Positions 34,172 through 43,718 of a stretch of 64,000 nucleotides of DNA are shown piece after piece. Under the pieces are notes generated by a model. It searched no databases. It worked only from the letters and a program-made list of their open reading frames with translations, and had not been told where the DNA came from. The stretch lies in assembly GCF_003234935.1 (NCBI RefSeq), contig NZ_QKSB01000001.1, positions 434,001 through 498,000 on the forward strand. Direction: 5' to 3'. Both the position numbers and the translations under genes were made by a program. This DNA comes from Putridiphycobacter roseus (GTDB lineage: Bacteria > Bacteroidota > Bacteroidia > Flavobacteriales_D > Crocinitomicaceae). Positions within the stretch are counted from its first letter, which is position 1. Each line of letters begins with the position of its first letter.

Positions 34172-35446
34172 CGTTTTTTCTTCGGGCACCTCTATCGTGG
34201 CACTAGGTTTTAAAACCATCATGTCGTATATTATTTTTACCCAGACCAATATACAAGGCACTGCCTTTAAAACGTAAGGATTAATAAAGTCATTTCTAAA
34301 GGAGCGTGGAAATACATCAATTTGAGGCAAGCAAGTAAACAACAAAACTAAACCGAACAAAATTATATTGAGCGGATTTTTTATAGCAGAAATAAACCAG
34401 ATCCCGACCCCAGTCATGGCAATGACAAAGGTTGGAGATTCTGCTTTATGGTTAAATATCACCACCCAAATTAAAATGGAACTCAATAAAAGTAAGCGCA
34501 TTTTAAAATCACTGTAAAGCTTAAACCTCAAAAATGGTAGCATAAATATCACCACCCCTATTAGGACAATGCTATTTTTATTGACATTTACATGAAACCA
34601 AGTACTTAACCAACCCATCACTGAGTAGCCCAAAGAGGCACTATGGTCGCTATTCAACATTAATTTGTAGCTATCAAACAACGCAACATATTGCGTCATG
34701 TCGATATAAAGCAATGGTAACACAAAAAGGATACCTGTCCAAACTAAGGTATAAATAGCCAATTTTATTTTATCTGGATAAAACAGAAAAAGTGCAAAAC
34801 CTACTACCCCAAACAATTTAATATAGGATGCCAAGACGATACAGAAGGCGGCCATAAAATACTTGCGTTTTTCTAATAAACCAAGTGCAAACACAAACAA
34901 GCCTGCCATTAGCCCATTCGATTGCTCATTTTGAATGCTCGTAATTAATTCAATTAATAAAATAAGTACAACAAGCCCTTTTTGATAATTAGAGAGCTTA
35001 GACTTGGGCAAATAAAAGATGGCCAAAACCAACACAAAAGCATTTAATAAATTCCAAACCAAAAGCCCTAACCAATCGGGCAGCAAAGTAAACCCAGCAA
35101 ACAATACAGAGAAAGTTGGTGTGTACTTATACAAGTCCCAATGTTCTTGTGGATATAAAACATATAAATCTTGTTGATTTTTTAAATGGTTAAAGGATTC
35201 CTTAAAAATTGTATAGTTATTGTATTTATTATACTCTATTGTATCCGTTCCATAAGTCTTTGTACCTGAAAGCGATTGTACACTACCTATGATAGTCACC
35301 AAAAACACTATGCTATAAATGGATTTCTTTAAGGAAATAAAAGCTTTTAATTTTTCAAGCCCTTTGTGTTTAATCGACAATTCTTTCATCAAAAATATTT
35401 TAGCTAATGTATATAATAAAATTAAAATTAAGCCAAACAAAATCAT
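34163..35446 (-). CDS. GT87-like membrane glycosyltransferase
   Basis: A 427-residue multi-pass membrane protein with about ten helices. The first external loop has NYTIFKESFNHLKNQQDLYV and the W-x-L-YKYTPTFSVLFAGF element, matching GT87/DUF2029-type mannosyltransferases (polyprenyl-phosphomannose-dependent). The QNEQSNGLMAGLFVFALG and ASYIKLFGVVGFALF stretches also fit that family. Substrate is unknown. It overlaps the convergent LA_2272-like gene by 9 bases, so both 3' ends share sequence. It is otherwise isolated from sugar genes, and its upstream region to 35605 is divergent with the beta-helix lipoprotein gene. Confidence 0.85.
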   Translation of the reverse strand: MILFGLILILLYTLAKIFLMKELSIKHKGLEKLKAFISLKKSIYSIVFLVTIIGSVQSLSGTKTYGTDTIEYNKYNNYTIFKESFNHLKNQQDLYVLYPQEHWDLYKYTPTFSVLFAGFTLLPDWLGLLVWNLLNAFVLVLAIFYLPKSKLSNYQKGLVVLILLIELITSIQNEQSNGLMAGLFVFALGLLEKRKYFMAAFCIVLASYIKLFGVVGFALFLFYPDKIKLAIYTLVWTGILFVLPLLYIDMTQYVALFDSYKLMLNSDHSASLGYSVMGWLSTWFHVNVNKNSIVLIGVVIFMLPFLRFKLYSDFKMRLLLLSSILIWVVIFNHKAESPTFVIAMTGVGIWFISAIKNPLNIILFGLVLLFTCLPQIDVFPRSFRNDFINPYVLKAVPCILVWVKIIYDMMVLKPSATIEVPEEKTLE

Positions 35447-35604
35447 ATAATACTGTTCTTAAATAGATTACACATTAAACAGTAGCAATGTTAAGAAAAT
35501 GTAAATTACATTTAACATGTTCATAAAGGACATATAACTGTAGCCTAACAGCGCTCGGTCATTTCTTGCCGACATTTGTCAAAAATTATTAAAGACAAAA
35601 GAAA

Positions 35605-36960
35605 ATGAAATTGAAAAAATCGACTTTAGGACTATTGATCTTAGCTGGTACTTTAACAGGAACAGTTACTTCATGTAAAAAAGGATGTACAGATGAAACT
35701 GCGACAAATTTTGATCCAGATGCTAAAAAGGATGACAAAAACAACCCATGTGTTTATGCTGCAGCTGCTGATTGGTATACCGTGGAAACTGTAGGTGGAA
35801 CTTCATACAATAAAGTAGTTGGAACAATTACAGGAACAAAAACTATTACTGCTGCTGACAACTGGTTGTTATCTGGAGGTGTATTTGTTGGAGACGGCGC
35901 TACATTAACAATTGAAGCAGGAACAACAATTAAAGCTGCTGATGATGGAACAACTCCATTTTTATCTGTTTTAAGAGGTGGTAAAATTATGGCTAACGGT
36001 ACAGCTGCTGCACCAATTATATTTACACCAGTAAAAGATAATCCAAACGCTGGTGAGTGGGGTGGAATTATCATCAATGGTAAAGCACCAATTAATGTTG
36101 GATTAGAAGCTGACGGTGAAGGTGGAACTGGAACTTACGGTGGAATTATATCTAACGATAACTCAGGAACATTAAGCTACGTAAGAGTTGAGTATGCTGG
36201 TAAAATTTTAGGAACAGATAACGAATTAAATGGTTTTTCATTTAACGGTGTTGGTTCAGGAACTACTTTAGAATACTTACAAGCATACAAAGGATCTGAT
36301 GATGGATTTGAATTTTTTGGAGGAACTGTTTCTTTAAAATATGCTGTTTCAACTGGTAACCAAGATGATTCTTTTGACTGGACACACGGATGGTCAGGAA
36401 ATGGTCAATTTTGGGTTGTTGAGCAATCTACAGAAGGTGGAGATAGAGGAATTGAAGGAGATAACTTAGGAGATGATAATTCTGCTACACCTTATTCTAA
36501 CCCAACTTTATCTAACATTACTTTATTAGGTGTTGATGATGGTGACGCAAGTAACCAAGGATTAAAACTAAGAGAAGGAATGAAAGGAAACTTCTACAAC
36601 ATGGTAGTTACAGGATTCCCTAAAAGAGGTTGTCAAGTTGAGCATAACATTACAATCACTAACATGAATAACCAAGAGTTAAATGTGAAAAACTCAATCA
36701 TTGACAATGCAAGCCCTTTCAAATTTACGAGCTCAGCAGGAAATGATACAACAGTGACTAACATGTTTGATATGGCTTCTTATGCTAACCAAACTGCAAG
36801 TGATGGTTCTTTAGTAGGATTCTTAACTGGATTTGTTGGAACTTCTTCTACAGGTGCTTTCAATACTTCAACTTTAGATGCTTGGTTTACTGCAGCAAAC
36901 TATATTGGAGCAGTGCAATCAGGAAATGATTGGACAGCAAGTTGGACAAAAGCTTTATAA
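35605..36960 (+). CDS. abundant beta-helix-like lipoprotein
   Basis: A 451-residue surface lipoprotein; lipobox VTSC with Cys at 24. Right after it comes CTDETATNFDPDAKKDDKNN, the short Ca-binding-like CTD...A.NYD.DA motif seen in many bacteroidetal surface proteins. The rest (about 55-450) has repeated beta strands and Gly/Asn turns (DGATLTIEAGTTIKAADD, GGKIMANGTAAAPIIFTP, GEWGGIIINGKAPIN, LSYVRVEYAGKIL, GTTLEYLQAYKGSDDGFEFF), a right-handed beta-helix look. No catalytic motif. Codon choice is strongly biased (GGA, TTA, ACA/GTA-type codons almost throughout), more uniform than in its neighbours, which suggests high expression. No family name is certain. Confidence 0.85.
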   Translation: MKLKKSTLGLLILAGTLTGTVTSCKKGCTDETATNFDPDAKKDDKNNPCVYAAAADWYTVETVGGTSYNKVVGTITGTKTITAADNWLLSGGVFVGDGATLTIEAGTTIKAADDGTTPFLSVLRGGKIMANGTAAAPIIFTPVKDNPNAGEWGGIIINGKAPINVGLEADGEGGTGTYGGIISNDNSGTLSYVRVEYAGKILGTDNELNGFSFNGVGSGTTLEYLQAYKGSDDGFEFFGGTVSLKYAVSTGNQDDSFDWTHGWSGNGQFWVVEQSTEGGDRGIEGDNLGDDNSATPYSNPTLSNITLLGVDDGDASNQGLKLREGMKGNFYNMVVTGFPKRGCQVEHNITITNMNNQELNVKNSIIDNASPFKFTSSAGNDTTVTNMFDMASYANQTASDGSLVGFLTGFVGTSSTGAFNTSTLDAWFTAANYIGAVQSGNDWTASWTKAL

Positions 36961-36983
36961 ATTATAGCTTACTACAATACTCG

Positions 36984-37019
36984 AAAGAGGATGACTTTAA
37001 TTAGTTGTCCTCTTTTTTT
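36984..37019 (+). terminator. rho-independent terminator of the beta-helix lipoprotein gene
   Basis: Stem AGAGGATGAC / GTTGTCCTCT (with G-T pairing), loop TTTAATTA, followed by a T-run. 24 bases after the stop. The response regulator gene converges on it from the other side. Confidence 0.85.
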
Positions 37020-37073
37020 ATGCGGTATAATTTTCAATAGAATCCGCATAAATCTTCCGTAAAAAAATCGTAA

Positions 37074-37775
37074 TTACTCGGCTTCCGCGACTGTAACAGG
37101 TAACTTAAATTTATACCCAATCCCTTTTACCGTTTGAATTCTTTTATCTCCAAACTTCTCTCTTAATTTTCGAATGTGTACATCAATGGTACGGTCGCCA
37201 ACCACCACATTAGTACCCCATATTTTATCTAAAATCAATTCCCGTGTGCAAACGTGTTCTATATTATCGTACAACAATGCCAGCAATTCAAACTCCTTTC
37301 TTGGTAAACTCAATTCTTTATTGTCAAAATAAACCAAATACTTATTTCTATCAATCACAATATCATTGTCTAAATGCGCATCATTTTTATTATCCGCTTG
37401 ACCGAATTGACGGCGTAAAATAGCATTTATCTTACTGATTAATAATTTGGGTTTTATTGGCTTACTGATATAATCATCTGCGCCAGCATCTAGACCTGCG
37501 ATTTGGGAATAGTCTTCGGTTCTTGCAGTTAAAAATACAATCAAAGAATCTTTTAATTTGTCTTCTTTCCGCAACAACTCACAAGTTTCCATTCCATCCA
37601 TTACTGGCATCATCACATCCAAGATGATTAGATCTGGCACCCATGAAAGTGCTTTTTTTATTCCTTCTTCTCCGTTCTCAGCCTCTTCTACTATAAAGTC
37701 TTCTTTTTTCAAGTTATACTTGATTAAGGTTCTGATGTCTGGTTCATCATCAATAATGAGGATCTTATTATGCAT
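37074..37775 (-). CDS. OmpR/PhoB-family response regulator
   Basis: A 233-residue two-component regulator; ATG at 37775 is preferred to a TTG two codons upstream. Receiver domain about 1-118: acidic pocket DDE (9-11), phospho-acceptor Asp53 in LIILDVMMP, conserved Lys in YISKPIKP (about 104). Winged-helix DNA-binding domain about 135-225 (LPRKEFELLALLYDNIEHVC, TRELILDKIWGTNVVVGDRT, IDVHIRKLREKFGDKRIQTV). No histidine kinase gene is next to it, so it is an orphan; kinase and targets are unknown. Confidence 0.93.
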   Translation of the reverse strand: MHNKILIIDDEPDIRTLIKYNLKKEDFIVEEAENGEEGIKKALSWVPDLIILDVMMPVMDGMETCELLRKEDKLKDSLIVFLTARTEDYSQIAGLDAGADDYISKPIKPKLLISKINAILRRQFGQADNKNDAHLDNDIVIDRNKYLVYFDNKELSLPRKEFELLALLYDNIEHVCTRELILDKIWGTNVVVGDRTIDVHIRKLREKFGDKRIQTVKGIGYKFKLPVTVAEAE

Positions 37776-37864
37776 ATACAAAGATTAAAATTAAATATAA
37801 CAATTTAACGGTATAAGGGCTTAGAAATTTTAGCCTATAAAACGATTGTATGATTAAACGCTTA

Positions 37865-39841
37865 CTATTTAGCCCTTGAAAAATATAACCCTCTGCTTAA
37901 AGAAATATACATCATATCCCTAGAATTCAGAAATTCATCCCAATCAGATACTTGAAAATGGTCTTTATTATACTTGAAATTTAAGGCGTAATTAAACTCA
38001 TTATTTAAATTGGAATAGTCCATTTTTAAGACTGCTTGTGCATCTGTTAAATCATACTTTAAGTCGGTATTTTCCATCCATTGAAAATCGGATCCTGTTA
38101 ACACCTTAAGGTTATAAGTTAATTTGGGTTTATCGTATAAATAACCTGGAACAGTGCGATTTTCCCTCAATGAAAAAGCCGTATAATAATGATTATCAAA
38201 AAACGCTTCAGGTTGAATTTCAAATAATTTAGCAGAAGCATGACACTTATTTTTTAAATAATATTGAAATGACAATTCAATATTATTGTCGTTGATGACG
38301 TAATCATAAGATACTAAAGAGTCAATAATCAACATTACATACTCATTATCAATAAGAGACCGCATATTTCTATCTAAACTTTTAGGATACTTTTCGTAAA
38401 AATTTATAATGGTACTTAATTCTATAAAAGACTCCCCTTCAAAAACCATCTGATTATCAACCGTTAGATGAAGACTATCTCTTATTATTTCATTAAAGGT
38501 AACACTGGTAGATTGCTTAATGTGATTGCTATTTTTGACCGCTGGTGTTTTTCCAATACTGTATAATTTTTTACCTGTTTCAGACTGGTTAATAATCAAA
38601 CATTCCACATCACTTATACCGGAAGGAATATAATCTAATTTCGAAAATGGTTTTAATACAGGCATAAACCTTTCTTTCCCATTTTCATCTTTAAAAGAAA
38701 ACAAAATATCGGTAAATTGATTTAACGAGAATAAATCTTGCGCAAACTTCCCATAACTTTTATCGACCACAAAGTAGATTTTTGTAGGGATTTGTAATCT
38801 CTTTATCAATCTAGAAATTTGATAAGCATAAGCCAAGGCAATATCCATATCATCTTCCACATGTCTTTTATACATATACACGCTACTTTCCATAGGCGCA
38901 TTAATACGTTCTAAAATAAGTTCAAATTTTTCGGTAATATTACTAATCTCATTCAATTCTTTTTCAAATGTCAACAGCGATTCACCATCAAATATGGTTG
39001 CCTTTTTTGTATTTTGTGGCGTTGGATTAAACTCCTGTACCACATGCTTCCAATCACTTTCTTCTTTTTCAATTCTATGTGCGGTATAAAAATAAATATA
39101 AGGCTGGTCTAAATCATCATTTGCAAAAATTTCTGAAGCATTTTTACGGATGTTTTTTAAGGTGATTTTCACGCCATCAGCGTAGGTAAAATCAGTCTCT
39201 CCACTCCTATTATCATGAAAATTATAAGGACTAATTTTAGTCTCATACCTTGGCGACTCAAAGGAAACTGTTTTTTCTAAACAGAAATAATCAGAACTGA
39301 ATCGAATTCTTTCGAAGTCATAATAATATTCTGGGAGAACATCATATTGAGTTCTTATGGTATAGACGTACTCCAGTTCATCTCCGATATGTAAATTTTT
39401 AGCCACCAACATTTTCACTTTTCCTTTTTTCTTGTAGAAAAAGGGAACATTTGCGGGTAAAGTTGTTATTTCAAAATTAGATGTATCTGAAACCGAAGTT
39501 TGATTGTTTTTATTAATTGTTTTTAATTTACAGTCTACCAAACTAACGCGCATAAACCTATTCGAATAAGATGGGATATAAATGGTATTAAATTGCTCTA
39601 AACCATATTGTGAGTTTATTTTTATTTTCCTGTGGAAAGTCTCAAATTTATCCACACTTTTTGCATGGTTTACTGCATTTACGTGTAACCGATCAAAAAT
39701 AATAACGGCATCTTCTTCCTTATACTCTTCTATTACTTCATAGATAGAAGTTTCAAATGTCGCCCATTCATTGGCTTCATTTTGGGAGAATAAGAAATGG
39801 GCGCTTAACAATAAAAAGCTGGTTAATATAAATTTATTCAT
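37865..39841 (-). CDS. DUF3857-type protein with degenerate transglutaminase core
   Basis: A 658-residue exported protein (signal peptide about 1-19). It has the layout of the DUF3857-transglutaminase-DUF3858 family but shorter identity at the catalytic part. N-terminal DUF3857 about 30-260 (YEVIEEYKEEDAVIIFDRLH, FRMVSL-like strand, DELEYVYTIRTQYDVLPEYY). The core about 300-380 should carry G-D-C-K; here the position reads HVEDDMDIALAYAYQISRLI, so the catalytic Cys is absent, and the His strand reads FSLNQFTDI rather than N-H. It is probably a non-catalytic paralogue of the gene upstream at 39834-41714, which it overlaps by 8 bases. Confidence 0.8.
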   Translation of the reverse strand: MNKFILTSFLLLSAHFLFSQNEANEWATFETSIYEVIEEYKEEDAVIIFDRLHVNAVNHAKSVDKFETFHRKIKINSQYGLEQFNTIYIPSYSNRFMRVSLVDCKLKTINKNNQTSVSDTSNFEITTLPANVPFFYKKKGKVKMLVAKNLHIGDELEYVYTIRTQYDVLPEYYYDFERIRFSSDYFCLEKTVSFESPRYETKISPYNFHDNRSGETDFTYADGVKITLKNIRKNASEIFANDDLDQPYIYFYTAHRIEKEESDWKHVVQEFNPTPQNTKKATIFDGESLLTFEKELNEISNITEKFELILERINAPMESSVYMYKRHVEDDMDIALAYAYQISRLIKRLQIPTKIYFVVDKSYGKFAQDLFSLNQFTDILFSFKDENGKERFMPVLKPFSKLDYIPSGISDVECLIINQSETGKKLYSIGKTPAVKNSNHIKQSTSVTFNEIIRDSLHLTVDNQMVFEGESFIELSTIINFYEKYPKSLDRNMRSLIDNEYVMLIIDSLVSYDYVINDNNIELSFQYYLKNKCHASAKLFEIQPEAFFDNHYYTAFSLRENRTVPGYLYDKPKLTYNLKVLTGSDFQWMENTDLKYDLTDAQAVLKMDYSNLNNEFNYALNFKYNKDHFQVSDWDEFLNSRDMMYISLSRGLYFSRAK

Positions 39842-41714
39842 AAGAAAGGGTAATACTGCTTAAGAGGTCAGAATAATCAATAAACTGATTCCATATACTA
39901 GCCATGTTTTTAGGGATATATAATTTTTCTATGGTGTAAAACTGATTACATATCATACCTTTATCCGTTTTAGTAATTGTTGCTTCTGCTAAAATAGCTT
40001 CGTGGTTAAAAAATGGAATACTTATTGGGTCATTGTCCAAAACCTTTTCACTTTTTATTTCAATATTGGCAGAAACAGTATGTGGAAAATCAATATAAAC
40101 TGGTGGTGTATCCGCCAACATAGGCTCGTACTTTTGTATTCCGAGAAATGGCATTAACACCATTTTATCCTTTGATTTAGCATAATTTAAATAATTTCCG
40201 CTTATTTTAAAGGTGATAAAATCATCTTCTACCTTTACGTTTCCGACTGATTTCACTTGCATGCCATTTAAATAGGGCGCAATCATATAATAAGGTATAC
40301 TTTTTCTTTCTTTAACCGCTTCATATATATTATAACTGTCGAAATAATTCTTAAAATGACCACTCATTTTAATTACTAAGTCAATAGAGGGAACTGTTTG
40401 ATCGATATCCATGGTGCCGATAATGGAAATTTGATTTTCGGCTGCGGCAGATTGCATTACTTTTTCTACCTTAAAAGAATCACCATTAGCAACTAATACT
40501 TCCTTATTTTCAATGTATGGTGGTGCTTTAAACCACACTGCAGATTTACTAGTCCCGTCTAAAAAATAAACTTTATCGTTTAAATACAAAGCACAAATCA
40601 TATGGTTATCTACCACCAAAGAAGGAATATCATAGGTATAGATTTTACTCCTAGTCCCAATCCATGCATGCCTTGCATCAAAACCATTTACGGTAAGTAA
40701 ATTAACCAGTAAGTTGGCCATTCCTTTACAATCTCCGTATCTCAAATTGGCTACTGCTTCTGCTTCTTCTGGCTGAAAACCAGCAATTCCATCTTCAAAA
40801 GCCACATATTGAATATTGCGCTGTACCCATTTAAACAAAGCGGCAATTTGTTCCTCATCCGACATACCTTCTGTTAAAATATCTTTAGATATTTTCGCCA
40901 TTAAAGCGGTATTAGGGGATAAATTATTTAATAGACTATTGTACCAGGTATACAAGTCATTCGTACTAGACAATACATTTACACTTTGTCCCTTTATGTT
41001 TATTGCATTAACACTAAAAATTAAATGGGGTAAAAAATAGCTACTACTAGTGGCGTATTCGCCATATCCCGTCCTTTTTAAATTTTTTCCAACGTATTCA
41101 ACCGCCGTACTTGTTTCGCTTTTTTCAATGTTTTCGGAAAGATTAAATTCGTAAACTGCACAATCAACACTAGGATTTTTAATTAGTTTAATCTTGGTAT
41201 ATTTCGCTGCTTCAAATGCATTTCTAAAATAATAAGCGTTTAGAAACTTCAAGTCTGTAATCACCTCTTCGTAACTATAATATACTATATAATTTTTCGG
41301 CAAATCAACACTACATCTAAATTGTTTTACTTTTAAATCGTTATAAAAAATACCATCAATGTAATAGTCTTTTTCATCTGCATATTTTACCTTAACATTT
41401 TCAATCATTCTTTTAATACCCAAAGAATCCACTCTAAAATATTTTGCGCTTTTTAATCGAATAGATTCATAGGTGCTGAATGGTAACTGAATAAGCCCAC
41501 TTTCACGCCAATCATTTAAGCACATTTTCTGTATCTTATGGTTCACAACAGCCTTAAACTGTTGACTTGGTTCATCCCACTTAAAAGAAATAGTAATCTC
41601 CCTTTTAAGTATTAAATCACCGGCGCCCCATTCTGCCCTTAACTGCTCCATATTAAATTGCCCTTGCACCGAAAAGGATACAAGGGCAATAATGAATAGT
41701 AAAACTATTTTCAT
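39834..41714 (-). CDS. DUF3857 domain-containing transglutaminase-like protein
   Basis: A 626-residue exported protein with a signal peptide to about residue 18 (VSFSVQG). DUF3857 region about 25-240 (EITISFKWDEPSQQFKAVVN, PKNYIVYYSYEEVITDLKFL). The transglutaminase-like core is intact: Cys329 in LRYGDCKGMANLL, His371 in VVDNHMICALYL, Asp386 in YFLDGTSK. C-terminal beta domain about 430-620 (DUF3858 region). The family is a periplasmic cysteine-peptidase/transglutaminase fold without known substrate. Co-transcribed with the paralogue at 37865-39841 (8-base overlap) and 3 bases after the gene at 41718-42668. Confidence 0.9.
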   Translation of the reverse strand: MKIVLLFIIALVSFSVQGQFNMEQLRAEWGAGDLILKREITISFKWDEPSQQFKAVVNHKIQKMCLNDWRESGLIQLPFSTYESIRLKSAKYFRVDSLGIKRMIENVKVKYADEKDYYIDGIFYNDLKVKQFRCSVDLPKNYIVYYSYEEVITDLKFLNAYYFRNAFEAAKYTKIKLIKNPSVDCAVYEFNLSENIEKSETSTAVEYVGKNLKRTGYGEYATSSSYFLPHLIFSVNAINIKGQSVNVLSSTNDLYTWYNSLLNNLSPNTALMAKISKDILTEGMSDEEQIAALFKWVQRNIQYVAFEDGIAGFQPEEAEAVANLRYGDCKGMANLLVNLLTVNGFDARHAWIGTRSKIYTYDIPSLVVDNHMICALYLNDKVYFLDGTSKSAVWFKAPPYIENKEVLVANGDSFKVEKVMQSAAAENQISIIGTMDIDQTVPSIDLVIKMSGHFKNYFDSYNIYEAVKERKSIPYYMIAPYLNGMQVKSVGNVKVEDDFITFKISGNYLNYAKSKDKMVLMPFLGIQKYEPMLADTPPVYIDFPHTVSANIEIKSEKVLDNDPISIPFFNHEAILAEATITKTDKGMICNQFYTIEKLYIPKNMASIWNQFIDYSDLLSSITLSYE

Positions 41715-41717
41715 GTA

Positions 41718-42668
41718 TTATTTTGCTAATTGTGACTTATACCTCGCGTATTTTTTCGCCATTTTAGACTCAATTTTTTCTAAAGTAGCTGGTTTCAATC
41801 TACTTTTTCCTAAAAACATAAACAATACATCATCTGAATCTGCAGATATAATATAATTGTAATGGTAAACCACTAATATATTTTGTGTGTAGTAAGGAAT
41901 ATCTCTCCAATAGTAAGCATCTTCATCACCTTCAATTCTTTTATTTTCAATTTCGCTTGTAGTGGTCAATTCATACTCGCTTAATTTCCAAGAATTTAAA
42001 GCAGACTTTAAATCAGCAGTTCTTTGTGTTGCTTTTTTCTCATTTTTATGCTCACTTTTAGGAACTAAAAATGTTTTATCTTCAATTCCTTCATAAAAGG
42101 ACACAAAGTTTTCTTTGTACTTATTTCTAGCACCTTTATAATTTTTATTTCCTTCGTTTTCTAATTCAACAGAAGTATTTAATGCTTCATTTAACATGTT
42201 AATCATTAATCGGATGTCATTCTTATCTGACAAGTCCATACCATTAGTCAACACTCTTGCGATAGTTTTCTTTTTTGGATGCGTCACCATTAAGTTGGCA
42301 GTTCTATTACCGTAATCATCATAATAGTAATATAATAAAATAGCTTCTTGATTTTTTTCTTTGATTAATTTTTTACGGTCATAACCAGTAATCTCATAAT
42401 CAGATGCATCATAAGAAGATTCCGCCATTGCTTCTTCCCAATTTCTATTGTATGCAGCCACTTTATCTTCGGAAGATGCAAGGTCATCCAATTTCCCTTT
42501 TTTAATCATTTTTTTTGCAAAAGAAGCCGATACTGCATAAGTTGGTACCAACAACTTCTTTCCTTCTAATTGACTAAAATTAAAACCTTTTACTGGTGCA
42601 AACTGTCCAAAAATACTTTGGGAAGCAAATAGTAAACCTCCAAGCAATAATAATTTCATTTTCTTCAT
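41718..42668 (-). CDS. secreted protein of unknown function with an internal duplication
   Basis: A 316-residue exported protein with signal peptide about 1-21 (LLLLGGLLFASQSIFGQ). Two similar halves are visible: GKKLLVPTYAV...WEEAMAESSYDASDYEITG...EAILLYYYYDDYGNRTANLMV in the first half and DKTFLVPKSEH...LKSALNSWKLSEYELTTTSEI...QNILVVYHYNYIISADSDDV in the second. Each half has the order LVP strand, helix, W, Y-E-[IL]-T strand, then a Tyr-rich strand pair. No catalytic pattern is seen and I recognise no family. It is first in a run with the two transglutaminase-like genes (3-base gap), so it may work with them. Confidence 0.8.
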   Translation of the reverse strand: MKKMKLLLLGGLLFASQSIFGQFAPVKGFNFSQLEGKKLLVPTYAVSASFAKKMIKKGKLDDLASSEDKVAAYNRNWEEAMAESSYDASDYEITGYDRKKLIKEKNQEAILLYYYYDDYGNRTANLMVTHPKKKTIARVLTNGMDLSDKNDIRLMINMLNEALNTSVELENEGNKNYKGARNKYKENFVSFYEGIEDKTFLVPKSEHKNEKKATQRTADLKSALNSWKLSEYELTTTSEIENKRIEGDEDAYYWRDIPYYTQNILVVYHYNYIISADSDDVLFMFLGKSRLKPATLEKIESKMAKKYARYKSQLAK

Positions 42669-42920
42669 TCTTTTCTTTATTTTTTTAGTTTAATGCATTG
42701 TTTAAGTCAAATAAAACAACCCATTTGATAAAGATAAAAAAAAAGAGTAGAATACACCTACCATTCAATTATTTAATGGGTTTTAACCCTACGATCATGA
42801 TCATTACCTGTGTTAACCACGGGAATTGGATCTAACTTGCCATTCCCTATTACAGCCTATAAAACACCTACATTTGACAGCAACAATCACATCATTTGTT
42901 TACCTTAGGAGTAATTGTTT

Positions 42921-43718
42921 TTATTCCATGGATGGATAGGCTAAAAATAAAGATTTTACTAGTTTCCCCATCTTATCATAAACCTCTACGTTTTCACCAC
43001 CACTTAACACCTGTATCATCTCAAAAGACCCATCCTTTTTCACCACCTTTAATTTTCCATCTTTATATTTAAAAACCACTTTTTCTATTTCACCTAAAGC
43101 AGAATAATAGGTTCTTTTCGATTGTATATTTACTTCTAAATTTTTAGTAATCTCTTCTTCCGATAATACACCTTTTATGTAGCGTTGTTTCACCCCCAAT
43201 ACCTTATCTTCAATTTGACAATTTACAATACTATCTTGCTCATCAAATGAACAATTTTTACTGTAAAAAGTCTCCTCGTTTAATTTTCGATATTCTGATT
43301 TAATATTTCCATAAATATTGTAATTGATGGTAAACACCGTATCCCTTACTTTATAGGCGGTATGGAGTAATTGATTGGTTTTATTGTCGAATTTTTCGGT
43401 ACGGATTATTTGGTTATTTTCTAGGTGTAACCGCCCCATTATCTCGTCCTTATCATTTTTTACAAGAATTGGACTTGCCACCTTTTGGTTTTCGTCCATG
43501 GTGAAATATAAAAAAAACGGTGCTTTTGGTCTATCGTAGCGAACTTTATAATTGGCTGGTGCTAACTGAGCACTGTCGGGATGTAAAACCGTAAAATATT
43601 GATTTATATTAAAACGACTAGAAAGCAGCAATTTATTGGCCGCAATTTCTGTCTGTGTCCACCCGTTGAAAGGTAGAAAAAGCAAGAATAAAAGGTAGTA
43701 ATTTAAATAACTTTTCAT
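42921..43718 (-). CDS. secreted protein of unknown function
   Basis: A 265-residue exported protein; signal peptide about 1-22 (YYLLFLLFLPFNGWTQT). The rest is made of short beta strands separated by charged turns (DEIMGRLHLENNQIIRTEKF, FTINYNIYGNIKSEYRKLNE, IEKVVFKYKDGKLKVVKKDG), reminiscent of MORN/YwqK-like repeats, but the match is loose. Two Cys at about 157-170 (SKNCSFDEQDSIVNCQ) could form a disulfide. Function unknown. A 250-base gap separates it from 41718-42668, so it may not be in the same transcript. Confidence 0.75.
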   Translation of the reverse strand: MKSYLNYYLLFLLFLPFNGWTQTEIAANKLLLSSRFNINQYFTVLHPDSAQLAPANYKVRYDRPKAPFFLYFTMDENQKVASPILVKNDKDEIMGRLHLENNQIIRTEKFDNKTNQLLHTAYKVRDTVFTINYNIYGNIKSEYRKLNEETFYSKNCSFDEQDSIVNCQIEDKVLGVKQRYIKGVLSEEEITKNLEVNIQSKRTYYSALGEIEKVVFKYKDGKLKVVKKDGSFEMIQVLSGGENVEVYDKMGKLVKSLFLAYPSME

